From: Girardinichthys multiradiatus
Lineage: Eukaryota > Chordata > Actinopteri > Cyprinodontiformes > Goodeidae
Assembly (NCBI RefSeq): GCF_021462225.1
Contig: NC_061795.1
Coordinates: 47,332,880 to 47,396,879 of the forward strand
Reading direction: 5' to 3'
DNA: 64,000 bases
Position 1 is the first letter of the stretch. Each line of letters starts with the position of its first letter. The notes under the pieces are model-generated. The model worked only from the letters and a program-made list of their open reading frames with translations, was not told the DNA's origin and searched no databases. Below are positions 23,801-33,424 of this stretch, one piece after another. The translations under genes were made by a program, and so were the position numbers.

Positions 23801-26800
23801 CTGGTCGGTGGCAAGATGTTTGGTGTCAGAGAAATAAAAAGAGGCAGATGGATGGACTGAGTGCATCCTCTCGCTCCCAATGTCGTTCTTGTTTCTTTCA
23901 CTGTCACATTCCTGCTGCTCAACTGATTTCCAGTTGGACTGCTGGAGAATAATCCTACTGGTGATGAGCTGATTAACGAGTGGACGTTCAGTCTTCATGG
24001 ACGTTTATTACTATCAGGGTGTCCTGTTCTAAAACCACCGGAATCCGTCTTCAGCTCCAACAGCAAGAACTTCCTGTACCTGACTCCCTCTGGAGCATTT
24101 TAATGGATTCCTTCCAAGCGGGTTGTTGCAGATCTCCTGCTGGTCGGTTCTTCTGGAAACCACAGTCCCGACGCACAGTTTTTTATGATTTATTCCATTT
24201 TTTAAGAACATAATAATTCATATTGAACCTTTGCATTCATGCTTCGGTCTGGGAACTCTGCTGATTTGACTCTGTAACAAGTGTTGAATTGGGATATGAA
24301 GAGTGTGCAGGAAGTCTGATTTTCGGAGGAATGTTTTTTGTTTGTTAAGCAACTGATCCCTGTCCTGTAAACCATTCAGGCATTAACAATCAGTACTAGC
24401 AGACAGCTTGACAAAGATCTTAAGGAGCTTTATGCCCAGCAGCTTGTTGCAGAGACAGACATGTTCCTAATTTATTAGCTGAATCACTTATAATCCCAAG
24501 GTAACACAGTATGTAAAAACAGAACCTAAAAAACTATTTTAACCTCAACGAATTGATTCCCAGAACTGTTTTCATTGAACTATTCAGAGTATCTGTTGAA
24601 CCTCTTCTGTCTGCTCCTGCAGGTCAACATCCTGCTGCCGGTGACCTTCGTGCTCGCCTGCCTCTTCCTCATCATCGTGTCTTTCTGGAAGACCCCAGTA
24701 GAATGCGCCATTGGCTTCGGCATCATCGCCACCGGGCTGCCCGTCTACTTCATCGGCGTTTGGTGGCAGAACAAACCCAAGTGGATGACGCATGGCATCT
24801 GTGAGTGATTTAATGTCACAGAAATTATTTTTCACATTTTGTTTTTTTTTTATTCTCCCACCAACAATACATTTATTGTTATATACATATTCTACGTCCT
24901 AAAGCCGTTTTGCACATGCTTTATGGAAGAATATTTGCTCTGAACTGAAATGGTTCAAATGATTTTAGTCTTTTTGTTGGGTCAAAAATAAAAGTGGACT
25001 GCACGATGTGGCAGTTGGTAGCACTGTTGCCTTGCAGCAAGAAGGTCCTGGGTTCGATTCCCGGCCTGGGGTCTTTCTGCATGGAGTTTGCATGTTCTCC
25101 CCGTGCATGCATGGGTTCTCACCGGGTACTCCGGCTTCCTCCCATAGTCCAAAGACATGCCTGTTAGGTTAATTGGTCTCTAAATTGCCCTTAGGTGTAT
25201 GAATGAGTGTGTGCGTGGTTGTTTGTGTGTTGCCCTGCGATGGACTGGCGACCTGTCCAGGGTGAACCCTGCCTCTCGCCCATAGACTGCTGGAGATAGG
25301 CACCAGCTCCCCCACGACCCACTATGGAATAAGCGGTAGAAAATGACTGACTGACAAAAATAAAAGTGATTTCCTGCCTCCACTCGGTCACAGGAATAAT
25401 AATAACAATGCAGCTGAAAGGAGAAATTTGGAGTATGAAAAAATGTATTTCATATAAATTGTTCTTGAATCACTTAAAAATCCGACAAACTTAAATTTTT
25501 GAATAAGTCACATAAAGCCCTAATAAAATAAGTCCAAAAAATGTTGTAAATATTAATATTTATAGGAATATATAGTAACATTTTAAAGCATAAGGGTGTC
25601 CATCAGTGCACTTGGCACCAGGACACACTCTGGTAAAGAGAGGGGCTGAGCTGTCCACTGATCACCACCTGGTGGTGAGTTGGATCCGTTGGGGAGGAGA
25701 AAGCCAGACAGACTTGGCAGGCCCAAGCGCATAGTGAGGGTCTGCTGGGAACGTCTGGCGGAACCCTTGGCCAGGGATGTATTCAACTCTCACCTCCAGG
25801 AGAGCTTTGACCAGATTCCGAGGGATGTTGGAGACATAGAGTCCGAGTGGACCATGTTCTCCGCATCTATTGTCGATGCTGCTGCCCGTAGCTGCGGCCG
25901 TAAGGTCTGCGGTGCCTGTCACGGTGGCAATTCCCGAACTCGGTGGTGGACACCGGCAGTAAGGGATGCTGTCAAGCTGAAGAAGGAGTCTTATTGGCTG
26001 TGGTTGGCTTGTGGGACTCCTGAGGCGGCTGACGGGTACCGTGAGGCCAAGCGTGCTGCGGCCCGGGCTGTGGCAGAGGCAAAAACTCGGGCCTGGGAGG
26101 AGTTCAGTGAGGCCATGGAGAAGGACTATCGGTTGGCCTCGAAGCGATTCTGGCAAACCGTCCGGTGCATCAGGAGGGGGAAGCAGTGCTTCGCCAACAC
26201 TGTTTACAGTGGGGGTGGGGAGCTGCTGACCTCGACTGAGGACATTATCAGGCGGTGGAAGGAGTACTTCAAGGATCTCCTCAATCCTGCCATCACGCAT
26301 TCCTTGGTGGAAACAAAGGCTGGCGACTCGGGGTTGGACTCTTTCATCACCCAGGCTGAAGTCACCGAGGTGATCAAAAAGCTCCGCGGTGGCAGGGCTT
26401 CGGGGTTGGATGAGATCCGCCCTGAGTACCTCAAGTCTTTGGATGTTGTGGGGCTGTCATCGTTGACACGCCTCTTCAACATTGCGTGGCGGTCGGGGAC
26501 AGTGCCTCTGGACTAGCAGACTGGGGTGGTGGTCCCCCTTCATAAGAAGGGTGACCGGAGGGTGTGTTCCAACTACAGGGGGATCACACTCCTCAGCCTC
26601 CCTGGTAAGGCCTACGCCAGGGTATTGGAGAGGAGAGTCCGACCGATAGTCGAACCTCGGCTTCAGGAGGAGCAGTGTGGTTTTCGTCCCGGCCGTGGAA
26701 CACTGGACCAGCTCTATACCCTCTACAGGGTACTCGAGGGTTCATGGGAGTTTGCCCAACCGGTCTACATGTGTTTTGTGGACCTGGAGAAGGCATTCGA

Positions 26801-29800
26801 CCGTGTCCCTCGTGATGCCCTGTGGGGGGTGCTCCAGGAGTATGGAATCGGGGGCCTTTATTAGGGGCCATCCGGTCCCTGTACGAGCGGAGCCGGAGTT
26901 TGGTCCGCATTGCCGGCACTAAGTCGGACCTGGTCCCGGTGCATGTTGGACTCCGGCAGGGCTGCCCTTTGTCACCGGTCCTGTTCATAACTTTTATGGA
27001 CAGGGTTTCTAGGCGCAGCCAAGGGCCGGAGGGGGTCTGGTTTGGGGACCAGTGGATTTCGTCTCTTCTTTTTGCAGATGACGTGGTCCTGCCGTTCCCC
27101 TCTAGCCAAGACCTACAACATGCGCTGTGGCGGTTCACAGCCGAGTGTGAAGGGGCTGGGATGAAGATCAGCTCTTCCAAGTCCGAGGCCATGGTTCTCG
27201 ACCGGAAAAGGGTGGCTTGTCCTCTTCAGATTGGAGGGGAGTTCCTGCCTCAAGTGGAGGAGTTTAAGTATCTCGGGGTCTTGTTCACGAGTGAGGGAAG
27301 AATGGAGCAGGAGATCGACAGACGGATCGGTGCGGCAGCCGCAGTAATGGGGCGCTGTGCCGGTCCTTTGTGGTGAAGAGAGAGCTGAGCCGAAAAGCAA
27401 AGCTCTTGATTTACTGGTCGGTCTACGTTCCTACCCTCACCTATGGCCATGAACTTTGGGTCATGACCGAAAGAACGAGATCCCGGATACAAGCGGCTGA
27501 AATGAGCTTCATCCGTAGGGTGGCCGGGCACTCCCTTAGAGATAGGGTGAGGAGCTCGGCCATCTGGGAGGGGCTCGGAGTAGAGCCGCTGCTCCTCCAC
27601 ATCGAGAGGAGCCAGTTGAGGTGGCTCGGGCATCTATACCGGATGCCTCCTAGACGCCTTCCTTGGGAGGAGGCCCAGGGGACGCTGCAGGAGGTGTCTG
27701 GGTAGAGGGACGTCTGGGTGTCTCCGCTGTGTCTGCTGCCCCTACGACCCGGTCCCAGATAAAGCGAAAGACAACGAGTACGGAATATATAGTTACATTA
27801 AGTAAATTTGAAATGCCAAATTTGGACATGATGAATTTGATCATTTTTAATAATTATGTGAAGTAATGAAAATGTCTTTTACTGGTTTATTTAGTTTATT
27901 TAATAAATAATTTTTCCCCTATAGTTTTATTTACAGTATGCTAGATCACAGATAGTTAATTTTCTTTTTTTTAAAAGAAATAATCATATTTATTTCTTTA
28001 TATAGCAGTTACTGACTAAAACAACATTTGAAACGCATTCATTTCAATTTTTTATTTCTAAGTAATTTCCTATTAAAACAGCATTTTGCCTAAATTTTAT
28101 TTGAATAATAATAGTGGACTGCCGAACAACCATGGGATTGTGTTTTTTTTTTTCCAAAATTAATAAAAAGTTACCTTTAAAACAAAAAAAAAGAAAGAAA
28201 GTAAAATCTCATTTTCAACCATTCATCCATCCATCCATCCATCCATCGTCTATACCTTCTCATCCTTATAGGTTGCAGGGTTATATCCTGGACAGGTTGC
28301 CACTCCATCACAGGGCAACACGGAGACACACACACACAAACACACACACCGTCGTATTTTGGGTCTGTGGGAAGAAGCTGGAGAACTCATGTTGGGTGGT
28401 TTCAGCTGCAGCATCAAGTTACTCGTACTCGTCGTCTTCCATTTATCCGGGACCGGGTCGCGGGGGCAGCAGACTCAGCAGAGACAGCCAGACATCTCTC
28501 TCCCCAGACACCTCTTCCAGCTCCTCCAGGGGGAGCCCGAGGCGTTCCCAGGCCAGCCAAGAGACATAGTCCCTCCAGCGTGTCCTGGGCCGTCAACCTG
28601 GGCCTCCTCCCGGTGGGACGTGCCTGGAACACCTCCCGAGGAAGGCGTCCAGGAGGCATCCGGTATAGATGCCCGAGCCACCTCAACTAGCTCCTCTAGA
28701 TGTGGAGGAACAGCGGTTCTACTCTGAGCTCCTCCCGGATGGCCGAGCTCCTCACCCTATCTCTAAGCCGCATTGATCCGTCTGTCAATCTCCCGCTCCA
28801 TTCTTCCATCACTCGTGAACAAGACCCCGAGATACTTAAACTCCTCCACTTGAGGCAGGAACTCCCCTTCAACCTGACGAGGACAAGCCACCCTTTTCCC
28901 GTCGAGTACCATGGCCTCAAGTTATATTAAATATTAAAGTTAAATAAATATTGCTGCAGCCAAAACACCAGTAACTGATCTAATGAAGAAGCTGGGATTT
29001 AGTCGCTGTTGTTGCGATGAGGTTTATGACTTTCCTGTAGATTTTTGATTTGATATGAGCAGTGTTGGGCCATCATCCATATTGACAGGAAACGAGCTGC
29101 TACTATGCCTCCCAGCATGCATTGCAGCTCTGACGTCACCAGCAGAAGTGATAAATAACTAGCTCAAGCTAATGCTAACTGCCATTTCCAGCCGTCGTAT
29201 CTTGCCGATGCTGCGCTCAGAGGCGATCTCTGGAGAAATAGAAGAACGTGGGCAGGTTTACTTGTCTTCCTTGTGGCCATCACTGGAAGAGCTCGTCAAA
29301 GCTGGAAATCTGTCTGACATAAGACCAGACGATTCATATCCCGATCGAAGACCATCAGACGCTATCCAGGCGCAGGTGAAAACCCACAGAGGTTTTATTT
29401 CCAAGGAGACGAGTTTCCTCCTTGTTTATTCCAGTCGACGGCCACGGTTCATCCTATTTTTCCCTGTTTGGACCACGGAGGAGAAATTGACCATGTAGAG
29501 TCTCACAGATGCGTGAATACTCCACCTCCCCTCTTTTTTCTTCAGACCTGCAACCCATCTTCAAGCTTCGCTGAAGAGAAAGAAGCCGACATCAAAGTAA
29601 TTTTGCTCTTTTCGTTGTTAATAGGATACGTTGCTTGATAAGGTCTTGGCAGGTTGAGGTAGGAAAGTAGAGTGATCTAGGATCACCACATTCAATCCGA
29701 TGTCTCATTGGTGTCCATGCAAGGGCATTTGAAGTTTATGCTGAACTGTCTGATTGCTGTTTGAATACAGTTGGACTCTGAAGCACGGCTGCGTAGCAAA

Positions 29801-30742
29801 GTTAGAATTTTTGTGTGTTCACCGGGTTTTAACCAACTCAGCGTTGGCTGTTGGAGTTAAATTGGGCTTTAAAGCAGACTGAGGCTGCGAAATGAGCCTG
29901 GTGTTCATCTCCATTGTTCCACAGTTTATGTCCTTTGTGTTTTTCTACTGGTTTCAGAGTTTTATGACTCTTTGTTTCGAGACAAGCCCGCTATCAGCTG
30001 TTAGTGGCTAAGGGGCCAACTGCTAGGTGCTTTACCGCGTCTGAGCTCGTTTGGGTCTACCGTTCTAACAGCTGACAGCCGCTATCAAGACTCATCAACG
30101 GACCAAAAACAAAGCTTCACCGTTATTAATTCTGTTTCACTTTTCCAAGTCAATCCAAATTGTTGCCTTATTCCCACTCAGCCCATAAACTGCTGGTTTG
30201 ATCTTCATCTATACTCGGTACGCATCTTTATTTCTGATTGTTAATTTACGCCTTCGTAGAATCGTGCATGCTTGATTATGTGAACGTTGTTGGACCAGAA
30301 TAGTTGATTTAAAAGAGACTATTGGTTTAATACATTACCACATAGATAAAGAGACATTGTTTGTGTTTATTTTGTGTAAGAGTGATTATCTGTCAAAATA
30401 ACGTTGGTGTTCCACACCATTTGATAAAACGGTTGATAACATAGTGACATCTGCCGTGGTTTTGGTTCATAATTATCAATTATTAATGATAATTTACTAA
30501 TTGTAATTATCAAGTGCTGTCAGCCCAATAATCACACCACCAGAGTGTATCTCTGATTTCTATTTGTCAGGAATGATTTTTAGTCAGAATGTATTACTTC
30601 TGAATTTAATTATAATGATCATAAATCGCTACAGCAGAAAATGACAATACTTTAACACAAACTCTCTGTTTGTTGTGTGTTTGCAGTCATGACCACCATC
30701 TGGTGTCAGAAGGTGATGGAGGTCGTGCCTCAGGAGTCCTAA
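8232..30742 (+). CDS. slc7a5: slc7a5, large neutral amino-acid transporter LAT1 (10 coding exons, 519 aa)
   Basis: LAT1 is the light chain of the heteromeric plasma-membrane exchanger with SLC3A2 (4F2hc). It swaps large neutral amino acids such as Leu, Trp and thyroid hormone, sodium-independently. Joined exons: 8232-8805, 11294-11419, 19301-19406, 20429-20473, 20571-20694, 22566-22669, 22748-22844, 23167-23316, 24623-24800 and 30687-30742. All introns are GT-AG and phases agree, giving 1560 bases. The N-tail (1-58) is hydrophilic. The APC-fold GSGIF motif in TM1 is at 77-81, and the gating Phe of the GLFAYGGW motif is near 263. Cys176 in FPVCPVPE matches human Cys164, which forms the disulfide with SLC3A2. 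The C-terminus ends VVPQES, close to human LAT1 and unlike LAT2. Human LAT1 has 507 residues; the excess is mainly in the N-tail. The start ATG has a favourable context (cagagATGt) and is the first in the GC-rich exon. Neighbour klhdc4 is syntenic. Confidence 0.96.
9497..9536. repeat. Perfect 18-bp inverted repeat (hairpin) in intron 1
   Basis: Arms 9497-9514 and 9519-9536 are exact complements around the loop AATC. Each arm contains ACTTCCG, an ETS-type core, in opposite orientation. Confidence 0.85.
10142..10160. repeat. (CA)n microsatellite
   Basis: Uninterrupted CA dinucleotide run of about 19 bases in slc7a5 intron 1. Confidence 0.9.
10297..10319. repeat. (TG)n microsatellite
   Basis: TG run of about 23 bases, roughly 140 bases after the CA run. 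The two tracts are complementary and could pair in RNA. Confidence 0.9.
11294..11419 (+). CDS. slc7a5: slc7a5 coding exon 2
   Basis: Acceptor TCTCTGCAG and donor GTACGT, phase 1 to phase 1. Encodes the [14 protein letters not shown] loop and the following membrane segment. Confidence 0.95.
12000..12416 (+). mobile_element. Tc1-like element, left half (split by hAT insertion)
   Basis: Decayed Tc1-type transposase sequence. It has an 'atgctgtgggcctgtttttctt' block (about 12147-12170), 'gataacgatccaaaacata' (12289-12307, like the Tc1 'DNDPKH' block) and a run toward 'caatctttcagaggacctgtgggg' (about 12373-12396). It resumes after the hAT insertion at 13214. Confidence 0.55.
12417..13213 (-). 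mobile_element. hAT-family element with 8-bp target-site duplication
   Basis: CATCTGAG occurs at 12417-12424 and again at 13206-13213, an 8-bp duplication as hAT transposons make. The element is 12425-13205 (781 bp). Its right end reads (minus strand) tagggatgggtaccgaattc, typical of hAT termini, and the left end is a degraded match. Many GGTACC-type subrepeats lie near both ends. On the minus strand from about 12948 a BED-type zinc-finger start is visible (RCNICDAKC, then NLRKDL, a stop, H), the N-terminal domain of hAT transposases. The rest of the transposase is missing, so it is non-autonomous. Confidence 0.75.
13214..13300 (+). mobile_element. Tc1-like element, right half
   Basis: Continues the Tc1-like sequence after the hAT insertion: 'tagacccaggactccagaccatg', then 'attgtgtaaagaggattgg', as found near the 3' part of fish Tc1 transposase genes. 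Confidence 0.5.
14640..15080 (-). mobile_element. Tc1/mariner remnant, minus orientation
   Basis: Contains the block 'aggattaaggtcagggctttgactaggcc' (about 14699-14727), then 'tcatgttgcagggtccagttctgg' and 'catctccggaccatgacacttcc'. This is the antisense of a common fish Tc1-like transposase gene. Stops in all frames. Confidence 0.6.
17129..17340 (+). pseudogene. Broken THAP-type zinc-finger sequence
   Basis: ATG at 17129 starts MVKRC, the usual beginning of a THAP domain, but hits a stop and loses frame. From 17173 another frame reads [18 protein letters not shown] followed by RRDKWAGP. This is the THAP core: an aromatic FP motif, a Trp in the middle, and a terminal AGP-like motif that stands in for AVPTIF. 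The expected C-x2-H pair is damaged (a stop next to SED). THAP domains occur in host factors and in P-element/Kolobok-type transposases. The origin is not decided. Confidence 0.55.
17816..17866. repeat. GC-rich palindromic cluster of TCCGGTCC/GGACCGG units
   Basis: Tandem ccggtccggtccagt units, then cactggactgg and a second ccggtccggtccagt block, so the stretch can fold on itself. It contrasts with the AT-rich surroundings. No family recognised. Confidence 0.6.
18685..18860 (+). repeat. Diverged SINE-like tail
   Basis: Has the order 'ggtttcctcctactgtccaaa', 'ttaggttacctggagac', 'taatggactggtgatct', as in the 3' half of the SINE at 24997-25355, but much decayed. Confidence 0.5.
19301..19406 (+). 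CDS. slc7a5: slc7a5 coding exon 3
   Basis: Acceptor TTCTTCCAG and donor GTGAGT. Phase 1 in, phase 2 out. Encodes the extracellular loop and the GLFAYGGW motif with the substrate-gating Phe. Confidence 0.95.
19560..19965. mobile_element. Tc1-type MITE with long terminal inverted repeats
   Basis: The left end cagtacagaccaaaagtttg and the right end caaacctttggtctgtactg are inverted copies. The similarity extends inward over roughly 130 bases on each side, with one internal stretch present only in the left arm. TA dinucleotides flank both ends (19558-19559 and 19966-19967), the Tc1/mariner target-site duplication. The middle is an antisense remnant of a Tc1 transposase C-terminus. It lies in slc7a5 intron 3. 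Confidence 0.85.
20429..20473 (+). CDS. slc7a5: slc7a5 coding exon 4 (45 bp)
   Basis: Micro-exon encoding [15 protein letters not shown]. Acceptor TTTGCAG, donor GTAGGT, phase 2 to 2. Intron 4 is only 97 bases. Confidence 0.93.
20571..20694 (+). CDS. slc7a5: slc7a5 coding exon 5
   Basis: Encodes [19 protein letters not shown] and onward to SSEAVAV. Acceptor CATTCAG, donor GTGAGT. Phase 2 in, phase 0 out. Confidence 0.95.
20945..21795 (+). mobile_element. L2-type LINE 3' UTR, 5'-truncated copy in intron 5
   Basis: Near copy of 1335-2155: 'cattctcacactactctccaattttgcatt', 'agctacacctggcc', 'ttctgctggcaacaacttaatgctc', and a terminal (gaatt)n-like tail at about 21770-21795. It carries no coding part. 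Confidence 0.85.
22177..22196. promoter_or_regulatory. ZNF143-like motif in slc7a5 intron 5
   Basis: TATCCCACAATGCATTGCAC closely resembles the ZNF143/STAF binding motif (ACCCACAATGCATTGCG type). It lies within the short stretch 22060-22330, which looks unlike its neighbours. Motif resemblance only. Confidence 0.35.
22566..22669 (+). CDS. slc7a5: slc7a5 coding exon 6
   Basis: Encodes [19 protein letters not shown] and onward to LFTSSR. Acceptor TGCAG, donor GTAACA. Phase 0 in, phase 2 out. Intron 6 is 78 bases. Confidence 0.95.
22748..22844 (+). CDS. slc7a5: slc7a5 coding exon 7
   Basis: Encodes [20 protein letters not shown] and onward to PSLIFT. Acceptor CTATCAG, donor GTGTGT. Phase 2 in, phase 0 out. 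Confidence 0.94.
23167..23316 (+). CDS. slc7a5: slc7a5 coding exon 8
   Basis: Encodes [20 protein letters not shown] and onward to PELERPIK, membrane segments highly conserved in LAT1. Acceptor TCTCCAG, donor GTGAGT, phase 0 to 0. Confidence 0.95.
23317..24622 (+). other. slc7a5 intron 8
   Basis: 1.3 kb with no recognised repeat family or exon. Confidence 0.7.
24623..24800 (+). CDS. slc7a5: slc7a5 coding exon 9
   Basis: Encodes the last two membrane segments, including [15 protein letters not shown] and [13 protein letters not shown]. Acceptor CTGCAG, donor GTGAGT. Phase 0 in, phase 1 out. Confidence 0.95.
24997..25355 (+). mobile_element. tRNA-headed SINE with 13-bp target-site duplication
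   Basis: AAAAATAAAAGTG occurs at 24984-24996 and again at 25356-25368, a target-site duplication typical of LINE-driven retroposition. The head resembles a tRNA gene: an A-box-like TGGCAGTTGGT near 25009 and a perfect B box GGTTCGATTCC at 25051-25061, so RNA polymerase III transcription is likely. A unique body follows (cttcctcccatagtccaaagacatg, gatggactggcgacctgtcc) and a (CTGA)n tail. Related copies are at 50486-50805, 57789-57905, 60655-60833 and, diverged, 18685-18860. The family name was not determined. Confidence 0.85.
25590..27790 (+). mobile_element. RTE-like LINE, 5'-truncated, endonuclease end plus reverse transcriptase
   Basis: Begins with the end of an AP endonuclease ([13 protein letters not shown], about 25645-25690). 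The RT follows: a long linker, [18 protein letters not shown] (about 26540-26590), [24 protein letters not shown] and the catalytic FADDVVL block (about 27070-27090). A C-terminal region with [14 protein letters not shown] and [12 protein letters not shown] completes it. Damage: a frame change near 25700, a stop at 26514-26516, and frame changes near 26850 and 27350. The short 3' tail is a 'ccggtcccagataaagcgaaagacaacgag'-like stretch. Clade assignment is from motif memory. It lies in slc7a5 intron 9. Confidence 0.8.
28226..28250. repeat. (CCAT)n microsatellite
   Basis: Six or so CCAT/ATCC units. It abuts a SINE-tail-like stretch (28250-28340: 'ggttgcagggttatatcctggacaggttgccactcc'). Confidence 0.85.
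28414..28925 (-). mobile_element. RTE-like LINE 3' end, minus orientation
   Basis: On the minus strand this reads from [11 protein letters not shown] residues through [19 protein letters not shown] and [20 protein letters not shown] to the 3' tail at 28414-28440. It is the same family as 25590-27790 in opposite orientation, about 0.7 kb downstream, and could pair with it in the slc7a5 pre-mRNA. Confidence 0.8.
29080..29600 (+). promoter_or_regulatory. Promoter-like island inside slc7a5 intron 9
   Basis: A ZNF143-like stretch (CTCCCAGCATGCATTGCAG, about 29109-29127) is followed by a perfect CRE TGACGTCA at 29131-29138. About 35 bases later an ATG opens a 108-codon frame (29172-29498) containing [21 protein letters not shown] donor-like GTAATT follows at 29597. 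I recognise no protein family. It could be the 5' end of a mobile element or a recently inserted retrocopy promoter. Confidence 0.4.
29601..30686 (+). other. Rest of slc7a5 intron 9, unassigned
   Basis: No exon recognised. Mixed composition with 'ctgttagtggctaaggggcc' and AT-rich stretches, possibly continuing the insert that starts at 29080. Confidence 0.4.
30687..30742 (+). CDS. slc7a5: slc7a5 coding exon 10 (terminal)
   Basis: Acceptor GTTTGCAG, phase 1. Encodes [17 protein letters not shown] then TAA at 30740-30742. The ending matches the conserved LAT1 C-terminus. Confidence 0.93.
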
Positions 30743-32945
30743 ACGCCCATCGGCCTTCTTCACTTCTACAGAAAGCGCCAACAGTGACCTTTGGGCTCTG
30801 ACATCAGAATAGATGAAGTTTGACCTCTGCTGACGTCTCTTACCCCATTCTGTCTCACATTAACACACACATTCACACACACATGTTGTTCAGACTGCTG
30901 ATCAGGACAAAATCTTCAACGTTCTCTCGTTTGTACATGACTGAGCTGATCTGGACGTTGTTTTTACGTGTTTTTAGTCGCTACTGTTTTTGCTCTGCTG
31001 TGCATTGATTCAAGTTTCATTAATTTTGTATGTTTTTTAGTAGTTTAGTTATTTAAATGTTTTCAGATTTTAGTCTTCGGAAGCTGAAGCGATGCAGGAC
31101 TCGGATGTTTGTGAGGACTTGGTCCATCAACTATTTCAGATCCTTGTTTCATATTTGGTGTTGAATGTCTGTCAGTCGCCATGATGCTAACAACCTCTCA
31201 CTGACTCACTGTGGTGGATTTTAGGCCTAACAGAGGCTGTTTGGTCTTCTGTGTTGTATTACATGTGAGCTTTCATGCAGGTCAATTTAATGAGCCAGCT
31301 TGTTAATCGTTTCGTGGGTTATTTTTTTCATATGAAGCAATCATGTTTTCTGTTCAAACGCACGTTTCTCTGAGCAAACCTGCAGTCTCCTTGGGTTTCT
31401 CTCCCAACGGAACACTGAGGTCAGATTGGGGTCGCTTTTTTTGGGTCTGGTTACATTTTCACTGCGGTGATCAATACATTTAACTTACTGAGCCTGGCTC
31501 TCAGTTACACCTCCACACCACTGAGAGGCAGCGTTTCAGACCGTAAAACTTCAACACAGTGTTAGGCTGGAGCAAAGAGCCAGAGCCAGATCTTATGTGT
31601 GTGACGTGGGGGGGTGAGTTTCTATGAGTTTTGTTCTGTTTTTGTTGTTTTTTTATGTAAAATGAAGGCCTTTGCACATCACATCTGTATATTATCTCGG
31701 GTTTATTTCTTAATTTTACATTCTGTTTAAACTGAGCACAAAAACTCTTTGCGTGGCTGATTTGTTCTTACTTGATTTACTTATGCTAGGCAATAAATCT
31801 TATGCTGTTGGTAAACCTATTTATTTCCCGTTAATTGGTGCCACATTTGTACGGAAAATGCATTTCTGGGTTGAGCAGCAGCATTGCCTAAAACTTGCCA
31901 AATCCTCTCTGCCAAACAGCTAAGTCTACTGTTGACTCTGGATTGGCTGTCTTTCTATAAATGCCTCTGGAGGAATGCGATGTTGTCCCACAGTAATGTG
32001 TGACCAAGCTAGTGACCAGCATGAGGAAGAGGTGCCAGGCTGTTGTGGTTCTGTACAGCTCTCCTGAGCACCACTGAGGCCAGATTTGTTTCAGATGTGT
32101 TTTCCTTACAAATGTGTACCATTTAAGGAAGAATGAACAGGCTTTCTGACCGTGTGAGATTTATTGCCACAAAGCATCATTGAAACTAAGAAATAATGCA
32201 CCAAACAAACACTTCCTGACTTTTTGCTCTCAGTTTATATTTGAATATTCAGATCCAAATCTAAATTCAAGCTGATTCACTGTGTTTCTCAGCACAATGC
32301 ACTTTATAACAAAGGATAGTAGCAAAGAATGAAGGGTTGGTTTGATCACGTAAATTGACATAAATCTGGAAGAAAGGTGAAGCAAGTCTGTGTCTCCTTT
32401 TTTATCTCTGTTTTTCTGCTGTTTTCCAGCTGATTGAATGAACCCAGTATCACTTTACTATAAGTGTTATATGCATTTCAGTTACATTTAACAAATACAG
32501 CGTAGGTGTGCAAAGGCCTTTAAAGGAGTGGCAAGTGGATGAAACGTCAAAGAGGATTTTTATAATTTCAAACTGATTAGTTGAAGGAGCCCTGTTTCGG
32601 ATCATAGAATCAGCTATTAGTTTTTATTTTTGGTTTTCTCTTTATTTCATACACGGTGACAGTTACTTTCATAGCTGTAATATTATTATTAACTACGGGC
32701 GCCTCCTGACCAAACGTGTCACCGTAGATGAAACAGGAGGCGTTAAGTCTTAGTAGTAGAAAACCTTCCTAACACTCCAGCCATCGGAAAACACAAAGAA
32801 ATGATGGCAGACTAACCTCAGTTAGACTGTAGAAACATTTATTTATTTTTAGATTCCTTTTATTGTTATTATCCCCTTTAATTGTTTACAGGGCATTTTA
32901 TGAAAAGTGCTTTATAATAAATTCCGTTTTTTCCAATCTTGTGTT
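30743..32945 (+). other. slc7a5: slc7a5 3' UTR (inferred)
   Basis: About 2.2 kb free of long open frames and recognised transposons, consistent with the long 3' UTR of mammalian SLC7A5. AATAAA is at 31792-31797 and again at 32916-32921, the latter followed by a T-rich and then TTGTGTTCTTTTGTTTG downstream element. Extent is inferred. Confidence 0.5.
32916..32921 (+). terminator. slc7a5: Likely slc7a5 poly(A) signal
   Basis: AATAAA with a GU/U-rich region 15-35 bases downstream (TTGTGTTCTTTTGTTTG). Earlier AATAAA at 31792 could be used as well. Confidence 0.5.
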
Positions 32946-33424
32946 CTTTTGTTTGCTTTTCAAGTTTTCTGTTTTCTTTTCATTTGAATTATCATTAATA
33001 TGTGGCAGCTCTTTTTATTACAGCTTGGTGATTAGATGGTAACACCTAAATAATAGTGCTTCTAAGCAGTGAGGAAAATTATAAAATTGGCTGTTTTCAA
33101 GATCCAAATGAGTACGGAAAAAAAGAGAAAACATTTTGTATTTTGTCTCATTGTCAAAGTTATAAATGTCACTTTTTCATTTTATTTGGATCTAATTGCT
33201 TTTAAGGCTTAATTTAAAATAATGGACATTGTCATAGTATCTGCTTTAAAAGTGTTAAAAGTTGCACTTAAATGAAAGTAGTACAAAATATGCTACTTAT
33301 GTCTGCCCCTTGCCAATCATAAGTTATTGTGATTTTATGTTTCTCTTTGAACTACAGCATCGTTCTTTAGAATAAATGATGAGGCTGCACAGTACATCGC
33401 AAACATTGTTATCTTAATATTCAT

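Noticed and set aside
25009..25065. tRNA gene
   Set aside because: Has A- and B-box-like sequence, but it is the head of a repeated SINE with target-site duplications, not a functional tRNA cloverleaf.
26593..27192. 199-codon minus-strand frame across the LINE
   Set aside because: Antisense of the RT domain; the + strand carries the family motifs.
28114..28569. 151-codon + frame
   Set aside because: Antisense to the minus-strand LINE copy and a simple repeat; Ser/His runs come from CCAT and CA repeats.
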